The notes beneath the pieces are model-generated. The model worked only from the letters and a program-made list of their open reading frames with translations. It was not told where the DNA came from and did no database searches. Of a stretch of 64,000 nucleotides of DNA, positions 26,415-36,360 are shown in pieces; the first letter of the stretch is position 1; each line of letters begins with the position of its first letter. Source of the DNA: Barthelona sp. PCE (taxonomy: Eukaryota > Metamonada: BaSk clade); assembly GCA_040285745.1 (NCBI GenBank), contig JAUFOR010000002.1:1736001-1800000 (forward strand). Reading direction: 5' to 3'. The position numbers and the translations under genes were made by a program.

Positions 26415-28880
26415 TTATTCCAAATCTTCATCAAATAACATAACTGAACTCAGCCTGTGTAACTTTGGTTCTTTTAAACTGGAACCTTTAATAATGTTAT
26501 CAAATACATCATTAAGAGAAGTTTCACTGACTCCCCAATTTTGAATGTTGAGTACATCTGCGCTTTTCAGGAATAAATCAAGGACTTCAGCTGAATCAAT
26601 GTCAGCTGAAGGTACAATAAAGGTATCAACAGTGGAAATTGTATTTTGATAATTACGAGTGGGTATTGTTTCATCTAAGAAACGATTGATATCTTCAGAT
26701 TTTGTACTAGCACGATCAATGAAAATATTGTATCCGTTACCATAACGTGCTTGAAGTTCTGGTTCAGAACCAATAGCCTCGATACGACCTTCATTCATAA
26801 CAACAATCTTTGTAGCTAGAGCACTTGCCTCTGACATAGATGATGTGGCAAAAATAACAACCTTTTCAGTTAAGGAACTGAGAATACCATGCAATTCATT
26901 GACTGATTGCGGATCGAGACCAGTACTGGGACTGTCAACAATGATAATCTGGTTTTGTTCACGAGTCAGAATACCGATAGCAACACCAACGACACAACGA
27001 CGCTTCATACCACCAGAGAAACGACCAACAAGACGATCCTTAAACTCCCAAAGAGATACTCTCTTAAGAATCATTTCAGCATTACGCTTCAACTCTTCAC
27101 CAACAAGACCTTTGAGACGACCAATGTATAACATATGTTCATAAGCAGATAACTTATCCCAATATGTTGACATCTGAGGGGCATAACCAACCATAGCAGC
27201 GATTTTATCCTTATTTTTTGAAAGCAACATGTTGCCAACGTTAACCTCGCCAGCGGTTGTGTCGTAACGACCTGCAAGAAGATTTAGAAGAACTGATTTG
27301 CCGGCTTCAGCCATTCCCAATAAACCGATACTATCACCCTTATTCATTGTGAATGAAGCATTTGCAACGACATTTCCACCACCAAAGTTCTTGGTGACAC
27401 CAATAACCTTAATAAAATCATTATTATTTGCATCAACAGCACGTTTACCATCCACTAAAACACCTACATCATCAAGGGAAGAAGAAGTAATAATATTTTC
27501 AGGGACAAAATGCTTCTTACCACCACGAATGAAGAATAACCAATTCTTATAGTAAGAAGAACGGGGAGTTAAAACCAGTTCAAGATATTGACCAACAAAC
27601 CAAAATATAACACCAGTAACTAACCAACTAATTAAAATATAAGGCAAAGGTGAGAAAGAAGTATCAAATACATCCTTAAAAAAGATCGTTCGATACTCTG
27701 GCAAACTGTAATAATTAAACATTGATACAAAATGTGCAAGACCGAAGAACGGGAATACATACATGTAGAAAGGGAACTCACTGACAGGAGTGAGTGGACT
27801 AATTTTGGCAGCACTTAGAATAAGATTTGAAAATGAACCAAATATGTATGCAATAATGAATCCTGTTAATGCAGCATAACGAGCAGTTTTAAGTAAAGGA
27901 GCAACCATATGTGATTGTGCTATGAGTGAAATAGACCAACATAGCATTATAGTCCATGTAGCACCAGCTGAATTTTGTTTAAAGAAGGGGAAATCAAGGA
28001 ATGTTGCTGCAAAAACAAAAATAGCCATCATAATCATAAAGATACACAGTTCAAACAGATATGTACCAATCATTTTGGGGAATTTACGCATACCATTAGA
28101 AGTTGCCAACATATCAAGTCCCTTTTCTTTTTCATAAGCAGCAAGTGATAAGAAAACTGGAATGGGAAGATACATTAGCATACCAAAGAACTGAACAAGA
28201 ACAAACGAAGAGATATCCATTCCAGACCGTACTTCTTCGGTGGGTAAATCACGAATAGAACGAGTTGAATTGTCAAAACCACCAACAGAATCAAGAATTG
28301 CTGAAGAAATCTGTGACAAACCTGCATTATCATAAATTGGTTTTAAAAAGCGTCTTGCTGATCCATTAGTCATAACAACAACATCCATATCATATACTTG
28401 ACCACTAATACTAACGTTATCGAATCCAAAGGCCCATGTAGCTTCGAGAGATGAATCTCCCCATGCAGTGCCGTAAATATAACTCTTCAAATCTAATGAT
28501 GATGCATGTGACTCAAAAGTTGGCAAAGATGCAGGTCCAACGACCCAATGATAATATTTAGCAAGAACACCTGATGAGGTAGCGATAAGAGGACCAAGTG
28601 AACCCAGAAGGTTGGACTCATCTGCATAGTAAACCTTATTAAAAGGAATATAATTGGCAGAAAAAATTTCCGGTGTCGGAATAGCGGCAATTGTTGATGT
28701 CATGTTCGGGAGACCATCAACTAGCATCTGCAACAAAACCATTAGTAACAATAAAATGACACTAGTAGAAACTAAACAAATATTGAGACCAATTGACCTT
28801 TTCTGGTAATGAAAGTTCTTTAAGAACTCTGCTTTAAACTGGGACAATCCAGATATCTTCTTTCCCTTCTTTTTATCCAT
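26415..28880 (-). CDS. ABCA-type half transporter with a degenerate ATP-hydrolysis set
   Basis: The 821-residue protein has one membrane helix (about 32-54), a large outside domain (about 55-215), five or six further spans (about 218-430) and one cytosolic nucleotide-binding domain (about 485-710). This is half of a full ABCA lipid transporter. Walker A is GMAEAGKS (522-529) and the signature FSGGM (621-625) is canonical. The Walker B aspartate is followed by Ser instead of the catalytic Glu (D649-S650), and the H-loop His is Ser (S680 in T-S-S-M-S-E). Its own Walker side therefore should bind but not hydrolyse ATP. It diverges from the other ABCA half gene across 267 bp, which suggests co-expression and heterodimer formation. 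Lipid transport is inferred from the ABCA family. Confidence 0.88.
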   Translation of the reverse strand: MDKKKGKKISGLSQFKAEFLKNFHYQKRSIGLNICLVSTSVILLLLMVLLQMLVDGLPNMTSTIAAIPTPEIFSANYIPFNKVYYADESNLLGSLGPLIATSSGVLAKYYHWVVGPASLPTFESHASSLDLKSYIYGTAWGDSSLEATWAFGFDNVSISGQVYDMDVVVMTNGSARRFLKPIYDNAGLSQISSAILDSVGGFDNSTRSIRDLPTEEVRSGMDISSFVLVQFFGMLMYLPIPVFLSLAAYEKEKGLDMLATSNGMRKFPKMIGTYLFELCIFMIMMAIFVFAATFLDFPFFKQNSAGATWTIMLCWSISLIAQSHMVAPLLKTARYAALTGFIIAYIFGSFSNLILSAAKISPLTPVSEFPFYMYVFPFFGLAHFVSMFNYYSLPEYRTIFFKDVFDTSFSPLPYILISWLVTGVIFWFVGQYLELVLTPRSSYYKNWLFFIRGGKKHFVPENIITSSSLDDVGVLVDGKRAVDANNNDFIKVIGVTKNFGGGNVVANASFTMNKGDSIGLLGMAEAGKSVLLNLLAGRYDTTAGEVNVGNMLLSKNKDKIAAMVGYAPQMSTYWDKLSAYEHMLYIGRLKGLVGEELKRNAEMILKRVSLWEFKDRLVGRFSGGMKRRCVVGVAIGILTREQNQIIIVDSPSTGLDPQSVNELHGILSSLTEKVVIFATSSMSEASALATKIVVMNEGRIEAIGSEPELQARYGNGYNIFIDRASTKSEDINRFLDETIPTRNYQNTISTVDTFIVPSADIDSAEVLDLFLKSADVLNIQNWGVSETSLNDVFDNIIKGSSLKEPKLHRLSSVMLFDEDLE

Positions 28881-29147
28881 AGTAAAAAAGTAAAAAAGCT
28901 AAAATCAACTCTTGAAGCTGAAACCGATAAAATCACCGAATAAAATCACTCAATGAAGAATAATCGTGCTATTCAGCACAAATAAATTTGAATTTGCAAG
29001 GGTCCAAATTCAATCTCAGGTCCTAAACTGTCAAACACTAGATTTTTCCGGACTATAAGGTAATCTGTTCAATTATAAGACCGATTGTGGTAAAAAATTC
29101 TCTAAAAAACATACAAAAGCAGTGCTTTCCATTTTCTTACTTCTAAA
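28881..29147. promoter_or_regulatory. shared divergent promoter region of the two ABCA half genes
   Basis: These 267 bp separate the start codons of two head-to-head ABCA genes and must contain both promoters. The sequence is AT-rich. I see no strong repeat or known element. A bidirectional promoter is an inference from the layout. Confidence 0.5.
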
Positions 29148-31670
29148 ATGTTTTTCAAACACTTTATAGGTCTGCAGAAGAAAGGCTTCAGGCTTTTGCG
29201 CCGCAATGTCGCAATGCTTGCAGTCCAAATTCTTATTCCAATTGGTTTCATTGCTCTTATGATTCTGCTCGATTCTATCGTTATGTCTTCAGATAATTCT
29301 GGTAGATTCAAAGAATTACCGAACCCTATTGCAGAGCCAGTCAACAACATTCCTCTTTGTTACACACATCATGGTGCATGTTATACACTCGCTTATGTTC
29401 CTAATTCAACTTTTGTCAAGTCCATCATTGATGAACTCCGTGTGCTAAACGACCCTGAAATCCCAGCGAACCAAACAATTGGTTTTGCCACCATAACTGA
29501 TTATGATGATTATGTAAGTGCAAACAAAAACACCACACAAGGTGGTTATATTTTTGATTTCGATGAAACAGTAACTGACATAGGTACTCTTACTAACTTT
29601 TCATACACCGTATCACGTAATGCTTCAGCATTCTCATGCGCATTAGGTGATCAATATTGTCAAGTTGATGATGATAGAGATCTGATCAGACCAATGTTCA
29701 TGATGATGGACAAGGCTGCCGCAAAGGTAGCCGGTGGTGATATGGATAATGTAGCATTAAGTATGAGTGATATGCCCCGTCCTCGTGTTTTGAAAGCAGA
29801 TATGATATCCCTCTTTGGTTCGACGTTCATCGGTGCAACACTGTTCCTCACTTCTTTCTTAACATCTATGGTTACTGTCATCAATGATAAACCGCTTAAG
29901 GAAGCTCTTGAACTCAATGGTGCTAATTCTGCTGCTTTATGGATGCAGTACATGTTCCCACAGTGGGTTGGGTCGCTGATCTCTAACACCGTTTTCTGGT
30001 TGGTTGGACGTTATATTGCAAAATTCCCCTTCTTCACCAATGACAGTCAAGGTTCTGTCACTTATGTAACTTTCTTCTTGGCTTCTATCTCTTTAAATGC
30101 CTTTGCGCTATTCCTTTCTTTATTACTATCAAGTCCACGTTCAGCTTCTCTGTTTTCCTTTGGCCTGTTCGTTATGTTCTATTTGTTGGATGCAGTCATT
30201 AACATGGTTGTCTTTCCTAGTGCTCATGTTGACAGTGATTACGCCTTTTATGCAACATTATTCACGTTCCTTCCGCAATCAGTTGTTGATTTAGCGCTCG
30301 ATCAGCTTGCTGACACTGCTACATTTGTTGAAGGACGCGGAATCACATGGGATACACTCAACACTTATCTGGGTGCTAAACCTTATCAAGTTGGTGACTG
30401 TTTACTTCTCATGATCCGTAACACATTTATTTATCTGGCGCTTTTGTGGTATTTCTCACAAATCATTGGTACTGGTATCAAGAAGAAGTGGCATTTCCCC
30501 TTCACATTCTGGATGAGACCTTCTGTCACTACAGTTGATAATATTCGTCTGCAAAGCAATGTTGATGATGATGTGCGTGAAGTGGGTGAGAAAATTTTTG
30601 CATCAACGATCAAAGATCTTGTTGTGGATAATGCAATTGTAACTAAGAATTTAACAAAACGCTTTGGTAACTTTACCGCTGTTGACAATGTTTCAATTCT
30701 CGCAAAGAAGGACACTTGCTTTGGTTTACTTGGTGTCAATGGTGCTGGAAAAACAACTTGTATCAACTGTCTAATCGGCTCTTTGAAAACTTCTGATGGT
30801 GTTTCTTATGTTAACGGTTACAACGTTGCAAAAGATCCTATGAAACTTCGTCGTTCAATAGGAATCTGCCCACAATACGAAATCTTATGGGATCTATTGA
30901 CAGTTGAAGAACATATTGAACTTTTCTGTTATATTCGCGGTATGGATAAGACTAAATTCAATGATGAAGTTGATCGTATCCTTGATTCCGTGTCTCTCCC
31001 TGGTATGGGTAAGAAGCAGGTTGCACTATTAAGCGCCAGTAATCGACGTAAGGTTGCTATTGGTCTCAGTCTTGTCAACTCTCCCAGTATGATTTTCCTT
31101 GATGAACCTACAACAGGTTTAAGTAATTTATCTGCTATATGGAACGTCATCCTTCGTATTAAGGAACAGAAGAATACAACAATCCTTCTTACTTCACATA
31201 ATATGGAAGAAGTTACTTTCCTTGCTGATGAAGTAGCTATTATGGCAAAAGGACAAGTTAGTGCCTTCGGATCTGTACTTCGTCTTCGTACCAAATTTGG
31301 TGGTGGCTATAGTCTGTCTATTACTCTAACTTCTGCTGCTGTTGAAGAACAATTAAAAGCTTATTTAGCGGAATATGTTGAATTTTCTGTTGCAAAATCT
31401 AGCTCAAATACATTACTACTTCAAATCGATAACAAATTTGCAAACAAGCTCCCTGATGCCATTCGTGCTCTTGAAAGTGACCATGCAAAGGAAATGGGTG
31501 TAACAAATGTTTCTTTCAGCCTTTCAACATTGGAAGATGCCTTCTTAAACCTTGCACAGATGTATAACCTGGATATATCAGAAGAAAATGATGAAAAAGA
31601 GGAAAATCAATTAACAGTTCAAGACACACAGAAAAATCTTGAAATTCAATTAGAAGACCCAACCAGCTAA
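29148..31670 (+). CDS. ABCA-type half transporter with a degenerate signature motif
   Basis: The 840-residue protein has the same plan as its divergent neighbour: a first span (about 20-42), an outside domain (about 45-220), a cluster of spans (about 222-440) and one nucleotide-binding domain (about 490-720). Walker A GVNGAGKT (529-536), Walker B IFLDE (D652, E653) and H-loop His (H684 in T-S-H-N-M-E-E) are intact. The signature is L-S-A-S-N (628-632), not L-S-G-G-M, and the D-loop aspartate is replaced (G-L-S-N instead of G-L-D-P). It thus supplies the catalytic Walker half, while the neighbour supplies a good signature. Pairing the two would rebuild one full ATP site. A C-terminal tail of about 50 acidic residues follows. 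Confidence 0.88.
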   Translation: MFFKHFIGLQKKGFRLLRRNVAMLAVQILIPIGFIALMILLDSIVMSSDNSGRFKELPNPIAEPVNNIPLCYTHHGACYTLAYVPNSTFVKSIIDELRVLNDPEIPANQTIGFATITDYDDYVSANKNTTQGGYIFDFDETVTDIGTLTNFSYTVSRNASAFSCALGDQYCQVDDDRDLIRPMFMMMDKAAAKVAGGDMDNVALSMSDMPRPRVLKADMISLFGSTFIGATLFLTSFLTSMVTVINDKPLKEALELNGANSAALWMQYMFPQWVGSLISNTVFWLVGRYIAKFPFFTNDSQGSVTYVTFFLASISLNAFALFLSLLLSSPRSASLFSFGLFVMFYLLDAVINMVVFPSAHVDSDYAFYATLFTFLPQSVVDLALDQLADTATFVEGRGITWDTLNTYLGAKPYQVGDCLLLMIRNTFIYLALLWYFSQIIGTGIKKKWHFPFTFWMRPSVTTVDNIRLQSNVDDDVREVGEKIFASTIKDLVVDNAIVTKNLTKRFGNFTAVDNVSILAKKDTCFGLLGVNGAGKTTCINCLIGSLKTSDGVSYVNGYNVAKDPMKLRRSIGICPQYEILWDLLTVEEHIELFCYIRGMDKTKFNDEVDRILDSVSLPGMGKKQVALLSASNRRKVAIGLSLVNSPSMIFLDEPTTGLSNLSAIWNVILRIKEQKNTTILLTSHNMEEVTFLADEVAIMAKGQVSAFGSVLRLRTKFGGGYSLSITLTSAAVEEQLKAYLAEYVEFSVAKSSSNTLLLQIDNKFANKLPDAIRALESDHAKEMGVTNVSFSLSTLEDAFLNLAQMYNLDISEENDEKEENQLTVQDTQKNLEIQLEDPTS

Positions 31671-31726
31671 CAATTCTTGTGAATAAAATGATAAAATCTA
31701 GTTTATTGATCATATTCGATCCTAAA

Positions 31727-32956
31727 TTAATAAAAATCAAAAGATTGATCACGTTTTGAAGCAACCTTTTTGTATGCCTCTTCAAAATCTTTACGCAACA
31801 CAATATATCTGTTATTTCGAACTGCTAACATACCAGCTTCCTGACAAATACTATGAATATCCGCACCTGTTAACTTTTCAGGACGTTTAACATATGAATC
31901 AAGATCGATATCTGCTGATAAATTCATTTTTTGTGAACAAACCTGGAAAATAAGACGCTTCTGTCTACGATCAGGGAGAGGGAATTCTATCTTTCTATCA
32001 AGTCTTCCAGGACGTAAAATTGCAGGATCAAGTATTTCAGGACGATTAGTGGCCATGATAACCTTAACATCAGTATTCTTCACGAAACCATCCATTTGAT
32101 TTAAAAGCTCAATAAGGATACGTTGCACCTCACGGTCGGCACCAGCACTGGAGTCGAAACGTTTGGAAGCAATAGCATCGCATTCGTCAATAAAGACAAT
32201 ACAAGGCTGATTCTCTCGTGCAAGCTTAAAAACATCACGGACCATACGTGCACCCTCACCTAAATATTTCTTCACAAACTCTGAGCCAACAACACGAATA
32301 AATGAAGCCTCAGTGTGATGTGCTACAGCCTGGGCCAACATTGTCTTGCCACAACCAGGAGGACCAAACAGTAGAACACCACGTGGAGGATCAATGCCAA
32401 TCTGTTCATACAGGCCGCTGTGCGTCAGAGGCAGCTCCACAGATTCTCTGACTTCCTGCTTCTGCGTATCAAGCCCACCAATGTCTGCGTATGAAATCTT
32501 GGGACGATCCTGCAGTAATCTAACCTGTGTACCAGTCTCGTTGGGCAACACACGAACAATTGAGTGTGCAACCTTGTGCATAGCGACCGAACAAGTTGGT
32601 GTGAGCTTCTCGCGATCTAGAGTTGACAAAACACGGACCATTTCGTGACCGTCACCTGATCCACCGTGCGAAATAATCGCGTGCTGGTCATCAACCATCT
32701 CGAAATATTGTCCAATAGACAGAGGTACAGCCTTAATTCTGTCAACCTCTTGTGTTGCTCGGAACAACTCTCTTCTCAGTGCTAACTCCTCGTTTTTAAC
32801 GTAGTTGATCTGAATCTTATAGAAATCAAGCTCTCTCTCCAGCTTTTTGACTCTTAAGAAAAGATCTTTCTCAATAACTTCTTCAATATGGATTTCCTCT
32901 TCCTTAGTGGCTTCCTCTTCCTCTTTGGGCCTGAAATCAATTCCAATAGCCTCCAT
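31727..32956 (-). CDS. RPT3: 26S proteasome regulatory AAA-ATPase Rpt3
   Basis: The 409-residue subunit of the 19S base starts at the first ATG ([10 protein letters not shown]); frame remains open seven codons upstream but without ATG. It has a coiled coil (about 25-75), an OB domain (about 76-150) and an AAA domain with Walker A GPPGCGKT (198-205), Walker B VFIDE (254-258) and pore-1 loop K-Y-L-G (230-233). Rpt3 is shown by [45 protein letters not shown] and [18 protein letters not shown]. The chain ends S-F-D-F-Y, one residue short of the usual ...E-F-Y-K, so the HbYX gate-opening motif lacks its last residue. It works with Rpt5 of this window. Confidence 0.93.
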   Translation of the reverse strand: MEAIGIDFRPKEEEEATKEEEIHIEEVIEKDLFLRVKKLERELDFYKIQINYVKNEELALRRELFRATQEVDRIKAVPLSIGQYFEMVDDQHAIISHGGSGDGHEMVRVLSTLDREKLTPTCSVAMHKVAHSIVRVLPNETGTQVRLLQDRPKISYADIGGLDTQKQEVRESVELPLTHSGLYEQIGIDPPRGVLLFGPPGCGKTMLAQAVAHHTEASFIRVVGSEFVKKYLGEGARMVRDVFKLARENQPCIVFIDECDAIASKRFDSSAGADREVQRILIELLNQMDGFVKNTDVKVIMATNRPEILDPAILRPGRLDRKIEFPLPDRRQKRLIFQVCSQKMNLSADIDLDSYVKRPEKLTGADIHSICQEAGMLAVRNNRYIVLRKDFEEAYKKVASKRDQSFDFY

Positions 32957-33224
32957 AAATACTTCTGTAGACAAAAAAGGTAATGATAATGTATAACACT
33001 GTAATGAATAACATCATATGGTGCAATGGGGGGCACTATGCAGCTTATCCATACCAAACGAACTGAAAACTCAAAATCCCTCTGATAAATACATTTACTA
33101 GAAAGTATGGATTACAAATTGTTATTTTAATTGATGATATGGGTTGCTGAATGCGCTGCATTAAATAATTTGCTTGAGAGGTACATACAAATGAAAATTT
33201 TTCGTTTTTGTAAACTTTACTTTT

Positions 33225-33968
33225 ATGCCACCTAATAAAGGCAGAAAACCTAATCGTGAGTTAACAGGGCTCTTTCAGGTGCTGAAACATCAGTCCTATG
33301 AAGGAAATAGTGTTTTGGAAGGCGTTCCAATGCATACCACCAGCATGAAGGTTGCAGACTATTTTAACATGAAACCATGCACATACTTCTCTGCCCCGAT
33401 AGATAAAGCCCAGGAATTAGCAACACAAGTTTATCAACAATCTGAAGGCAGGGCACTAGCTGTGAAAAACTCATTTTCAAATGATTTTTTACTTTCTAAG
33501 ACATCTAAGCCTCAAAATGAGGGTAAGAAGGAAGCTTTTTTGAACAGTTCAATGTTTCAGCAATTTATGGAAGACCAAAATGCAGAACTTGAACCACTTA
33601 CGACAGAAGAGCTCCAACATATGGTTAAAAGAGAGCAAGAGAGGGCTGCTTTATCAGACGTACTGCCTGGAATGATAAAGGGAATATTAGAATCTATTGA
33701 TGCAAAAGAAGAATCTAAACGCTTGAAGAATAAGCGCAAAAGACAAAGAAGAAAGAAACGGAAGCGCGAGAAGGCAAAGGCTGAACAAGAGAAAAAGGGA
33801 GGTAAGAAAGGTAACAAAAGTAACAAGAATAGTAGTAAGGCAGGTAAAGGTAGTAATGATGTTGCTATTGGAGCTCCTGTTGTTGGAACTAGTGAGAAGA
33901 AGCCGAAGAAACGCCGCAATCGTAACAGAAGAAATAAGAAAAAGAAGCAGAACTCAAACAATACTTAA
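33225..33968 (+). CDS. unknown protein with a very basic C-terminus
   Basis: The 247-residue protein has no membrane span. Residues about 1-160 are mixed and possibly helical, without a family I recognise. From about 165 to the end it is extremely Lys/Arg/Asn-rich (several KKRKR and RRNRNRR clusters), as in nucleolar, ribosome-biogenesis or RNA-binding proteins. Nuclear or nucleolar placement is an inference from that composition. It is transcribed away from Rpt3 and converges on the IQ/coiled-coil gene with a 97 bp gap. Confidence 0.7.
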   Translation: MPPNKGRKPNRELTGLFQVLKHQSYEGNSVLEGVPMHTTSMKVADYFNMKPCTYFSAPIDKAQELATQVYQQSEGRALAVKNSFSNDFLLSKTSKPQNEGKKEAFLNSSMFQQFMEDQNAELEPLTTEELQHMVKREQERAALSDVLPGMIKGILESIDAKEESKRLKNKRKRQRRKKRKREKAKAEQEKKGGKKGNKSNKNSSKAGKGSNDVAIGAPVVGTSEKKPKKRRNRNRRNKKKKQNSNNT

Positions 33969-34065
33969 ATTTCCTGTCTTTTTTACCTCAACATACCTTG
34001 ATTTGCATTTACGATTAGATAGCACAACATACACCTGTTATATTTACTCAGAACCATGACCGAAT

Positions 34066-35919
34066 CTATATCTTCAATAAATCCTCATCAAGCAAGTCTT
34101 CATCAAGCAAATCCTCGTCCAAGTCGCTTGAAGAACTTATGTCATCATCACTTTTGATTGCCGTGTCAACCAAGTACTCTTCCTCCTCCTCTTCGCTTGA
34201 AGCAGACATGTAATCAAAATCTTTCTCTTCTTTAAACATATTAATTTCCGAAGGATCAACCTGCTGCTTTAAATTAGAAGTGCTGTTGGTTTTCGAGAGG
34301 AAAGAGGTCCTAGACAGTGAAGAACGTAATTTCTTCTCTCCTTTAGGATGATTCTTACGGTAATTGATCCAGTACTTTTCAATTACTTTAATTGCCTTTG
34401 ACATCTTTTCTTTCTCACGCTTCTCCTTCTTCTGTTTCCGCTCCAACTCAAATTGACGCTGGAATTCTAGCTCTTTCTCCTTCTCATTGGACTCATTTAT
34501 GAAAGAAAGTCCGCCACTACCATTTGCACTTGGCAAAGTAGATGATGAAGTAGGCAAACGTGACGTCACAGCCAGAGATTGACGTCTTCCACTCATAACC
34601 TTCTCCGATTGCTGACTCCTTGCACTACCCAATGCAGATGACGTTGCATTCTGGGTCTTGAGATTATACACTTCCATTCTCAAGTTCTGGTTCTCCTTTT
34701 TCAGCTCTTGGACAACCTCTTTGATAACTTTCTTTTCTGTTTTTACCTTTTCAAGGTTATTCTTCGCATGACGAAGAGCATTATCACTCTCTTGAACAGA
34801 TTGCAAAAGGGTTGCACGATCATTCTCCAACTGAACGACCTCATTCTTCATAGCCTTATTCCTAGTCTCAAATGTATCCTTCTCCAACTGAGTCCTATTG
34901 AGCTCTTTTCTCATCTCTGAAATTTCACTTTCCATTCGTTGAATAGACTTCTTCTGTCCCTTGATAACGTTACGATGGCTCGTTACTTGTCCGGAAAGAT
35001 CTTCAACCTCCTTCTGGCTCTTATAAAACCGTTCCATGGACATACGCCGTTGTTTCTGATCATTAAAAACTTGAATCTGCTGCTCCTGAACACTGCATCT
35101 CTTCTCCAAAATGTCAAGCTTCCCTTTCAACGTGGCAATATTATCCCTCAACGAATTGCTCTCGTGTCTTTCCTTCCTCAGCAATCCTTTAATCTTGTTC
35201 AATTTCTCATCACTGTTCACAGTTGGGATTTCCAGAGTATCTGGGTTGATACCCTTGGATCTCAGCCTATCTTTAAGCTCGTGCATGTGTAGTTCCACAC
35301 CATCTCTCTCAACACGAACCGCATCGAGTTGATGTTCAAGCGTGGTTATAATAGACTGCTGATCACTGTTACCCAACATCAGCACCTTCTCATCGCTCTT
35401 CTTCAGCTTCTCTCGCAAATCATATACCTGATCTTTAAGGTTACCAATCAAAGAACGCTCTGAACGCATTTGATGAAAATGTGGAGATGAAGAACCTGCA
35501 GAGTTCAACAACTGATCAATTTGCCTGTTTCTGCGTGCCACATCGCTCTCTAAGCGATGTATTTTAGTTTTAGAAAGCTTTAATTCCGTTTCAAGCTGTG
35601 ATTTTCCTTTCTTAAGCTGTTGTACTTTAAAATACAAATCTTCTGCATCATGATGCATATTTTTTGGCACCCGTCGCTTTTTCTTACGCTTAGAACTTGA
35701 TCCTAGTATTGAATTCACTAGTTCTGGATCTAAAACATGTAAATCTGGTGGAAGGTTCGAATACCCGTGTGATTTCCTGGCTCTGTGTGTTGACCGAGCA
35801 GATGTTCTGTGCGAGCTCATTGGTCTATGAGAGTATGATGACGATGGGCGAGAACTAAGCTCTGAATAGTCATTGTAGCTGCTGTTGTACCTAGGCGTGC
35901 TATCAACGGCAATGCTCAT
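34066..35919 (-). CDS. coiled-coil protein with an IQ-like motif (IQCE-like candidate)
   Basis: The 617-residue protein has a Ser/Arg/His-rich head (1-80) with a basic cluster SSKRKKKRRVP. Coiled coil runs from about 92 to 430. It opens with D-L-Y-F-K-V-Q-Q-L-K-K and K-T-K-I-H-R-L-E, which resembles the start of the coiled coil in IQCE, a protein of the base of cilia. A second coiled coil and a segment AIKVIEKYWINYRKN (about 520-535) with the spacing of an incomplete IQ motif follow. The tail is acidic and ends in three tandem D-E-D-L-L repeats. A ciliary or flagellar base role is an inference from the IQCE resemblance. Confidence 0.6.
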   Translation of the reverse strand: MSIAVDSTPRYNSSYNDYSELSSRPSSSYSHRPMSSHRTSARSTHRARKSHGYSNLPPDLHVLDPELVNSILGSSSKRKKKRRVPKNMHHDAEDLYFKVQQLKKGKSQLETELKLSKTKIHRLESDVARRNRQIDQLLNSAGSSSPHFHQMRSERSLIGNLKDQVYDLREKLKKSDEKVLMLGNSDQQSIITTLEHQLDAVRVERDGVELHMHELKDRLRSKGINPDTLEIPTVNSDEKLNKIKGLLRKERHESNSLRDNIATLKGKLDILEKRCSVQEQQIQVFNDQKQRRMSMERFYKSQKEVEDLSGQVTSHRNVIKGQKKSIQRMESEISEMRKELNRTQLEKDTFETRNKAMKNEVVQLENDRATLLQSVQESDNALRHAKNNLEKVKTEKKVIKEVVQELKKENQNLRMEVYNLKTQNATSSALGSARSQQSEKVMSGRRQSLAVTSRLPTSSSTLPSANGSGGLSFINESNEKEKELEFQRQFELERKQKKEKREKEKMSKAIKVIEKYWINYRKNHPKGEKKLRSSLSRTSFLSKTNSTSNLKQQVDPSEINMFKEEKDFDYMSASSEEEEEEYLVDTAIKSDDDISSSSDLDEDLLDEDLLDEDLLKI

Positions 35920-36360
35920 GTCCCCGAATTAATGCAAACAAAAACACACTGTAAGAAAAGGAGAAATTTGTTTAAACATTGTATAGCTCTTTAAATCATA
36001 GATCTGTGGTGTATTTGCTATTTTAGTCATTTTTAGAGCCCATTTAAAAGCTTAAAACTAACAGAACCATCACCTTGTTCAAAAGAGAAAAATGTCTTTT
36101 GCTTCAGCTTTCGCAGTTTTTAGTGGAGCTCATGTGAAAGAATCAAAGTTAAAGACTGTTTTGCTTTAAACTAGATCTGTTCCACCAAACAAATGAACGA
36201 TTTCAAATTCCTCGCTTTTGCACCAACTATTGAAGTTTTTACATGCGTGATATGGATAAATATTTATAGACTATCGTGTTTATGTCTTCAAATAGTTGAA
36301 CAATTTTTTGAATTTAAACGTTATAGTTTTTATCCACCCTATCTGAAAGTAGCAACACAA
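35920..36360. other. divergent intergenic region, no gene seen
   Basis: This 441 bp AT-rich region lies between the IQ/coiled-coil gene and the SAXO gene. The SAXO reading frame stays open upstream to an ATG at 36193, but that stretch is AT-rich, codes for a hydrophobic non-repeat sequence and looks non-coding. No clear promoter motif or RNA gene is visible. Confidence 0.5.

Noticed and set aside
33557-33961. Leu/Phe-rich 134-residue reading frame on the reverse strand
   Set aside because: It is the antisense image of the Lys-rich tail of the gene at 33225-33968; such Lys codons read backwards give Leu/Phe runs.
36193-36360. 56-codon N-terminal extension of SAXO
   Set aside because: The stretch is AT-rich and hydrophobic, and the family's Cys-rich start is at 36361.
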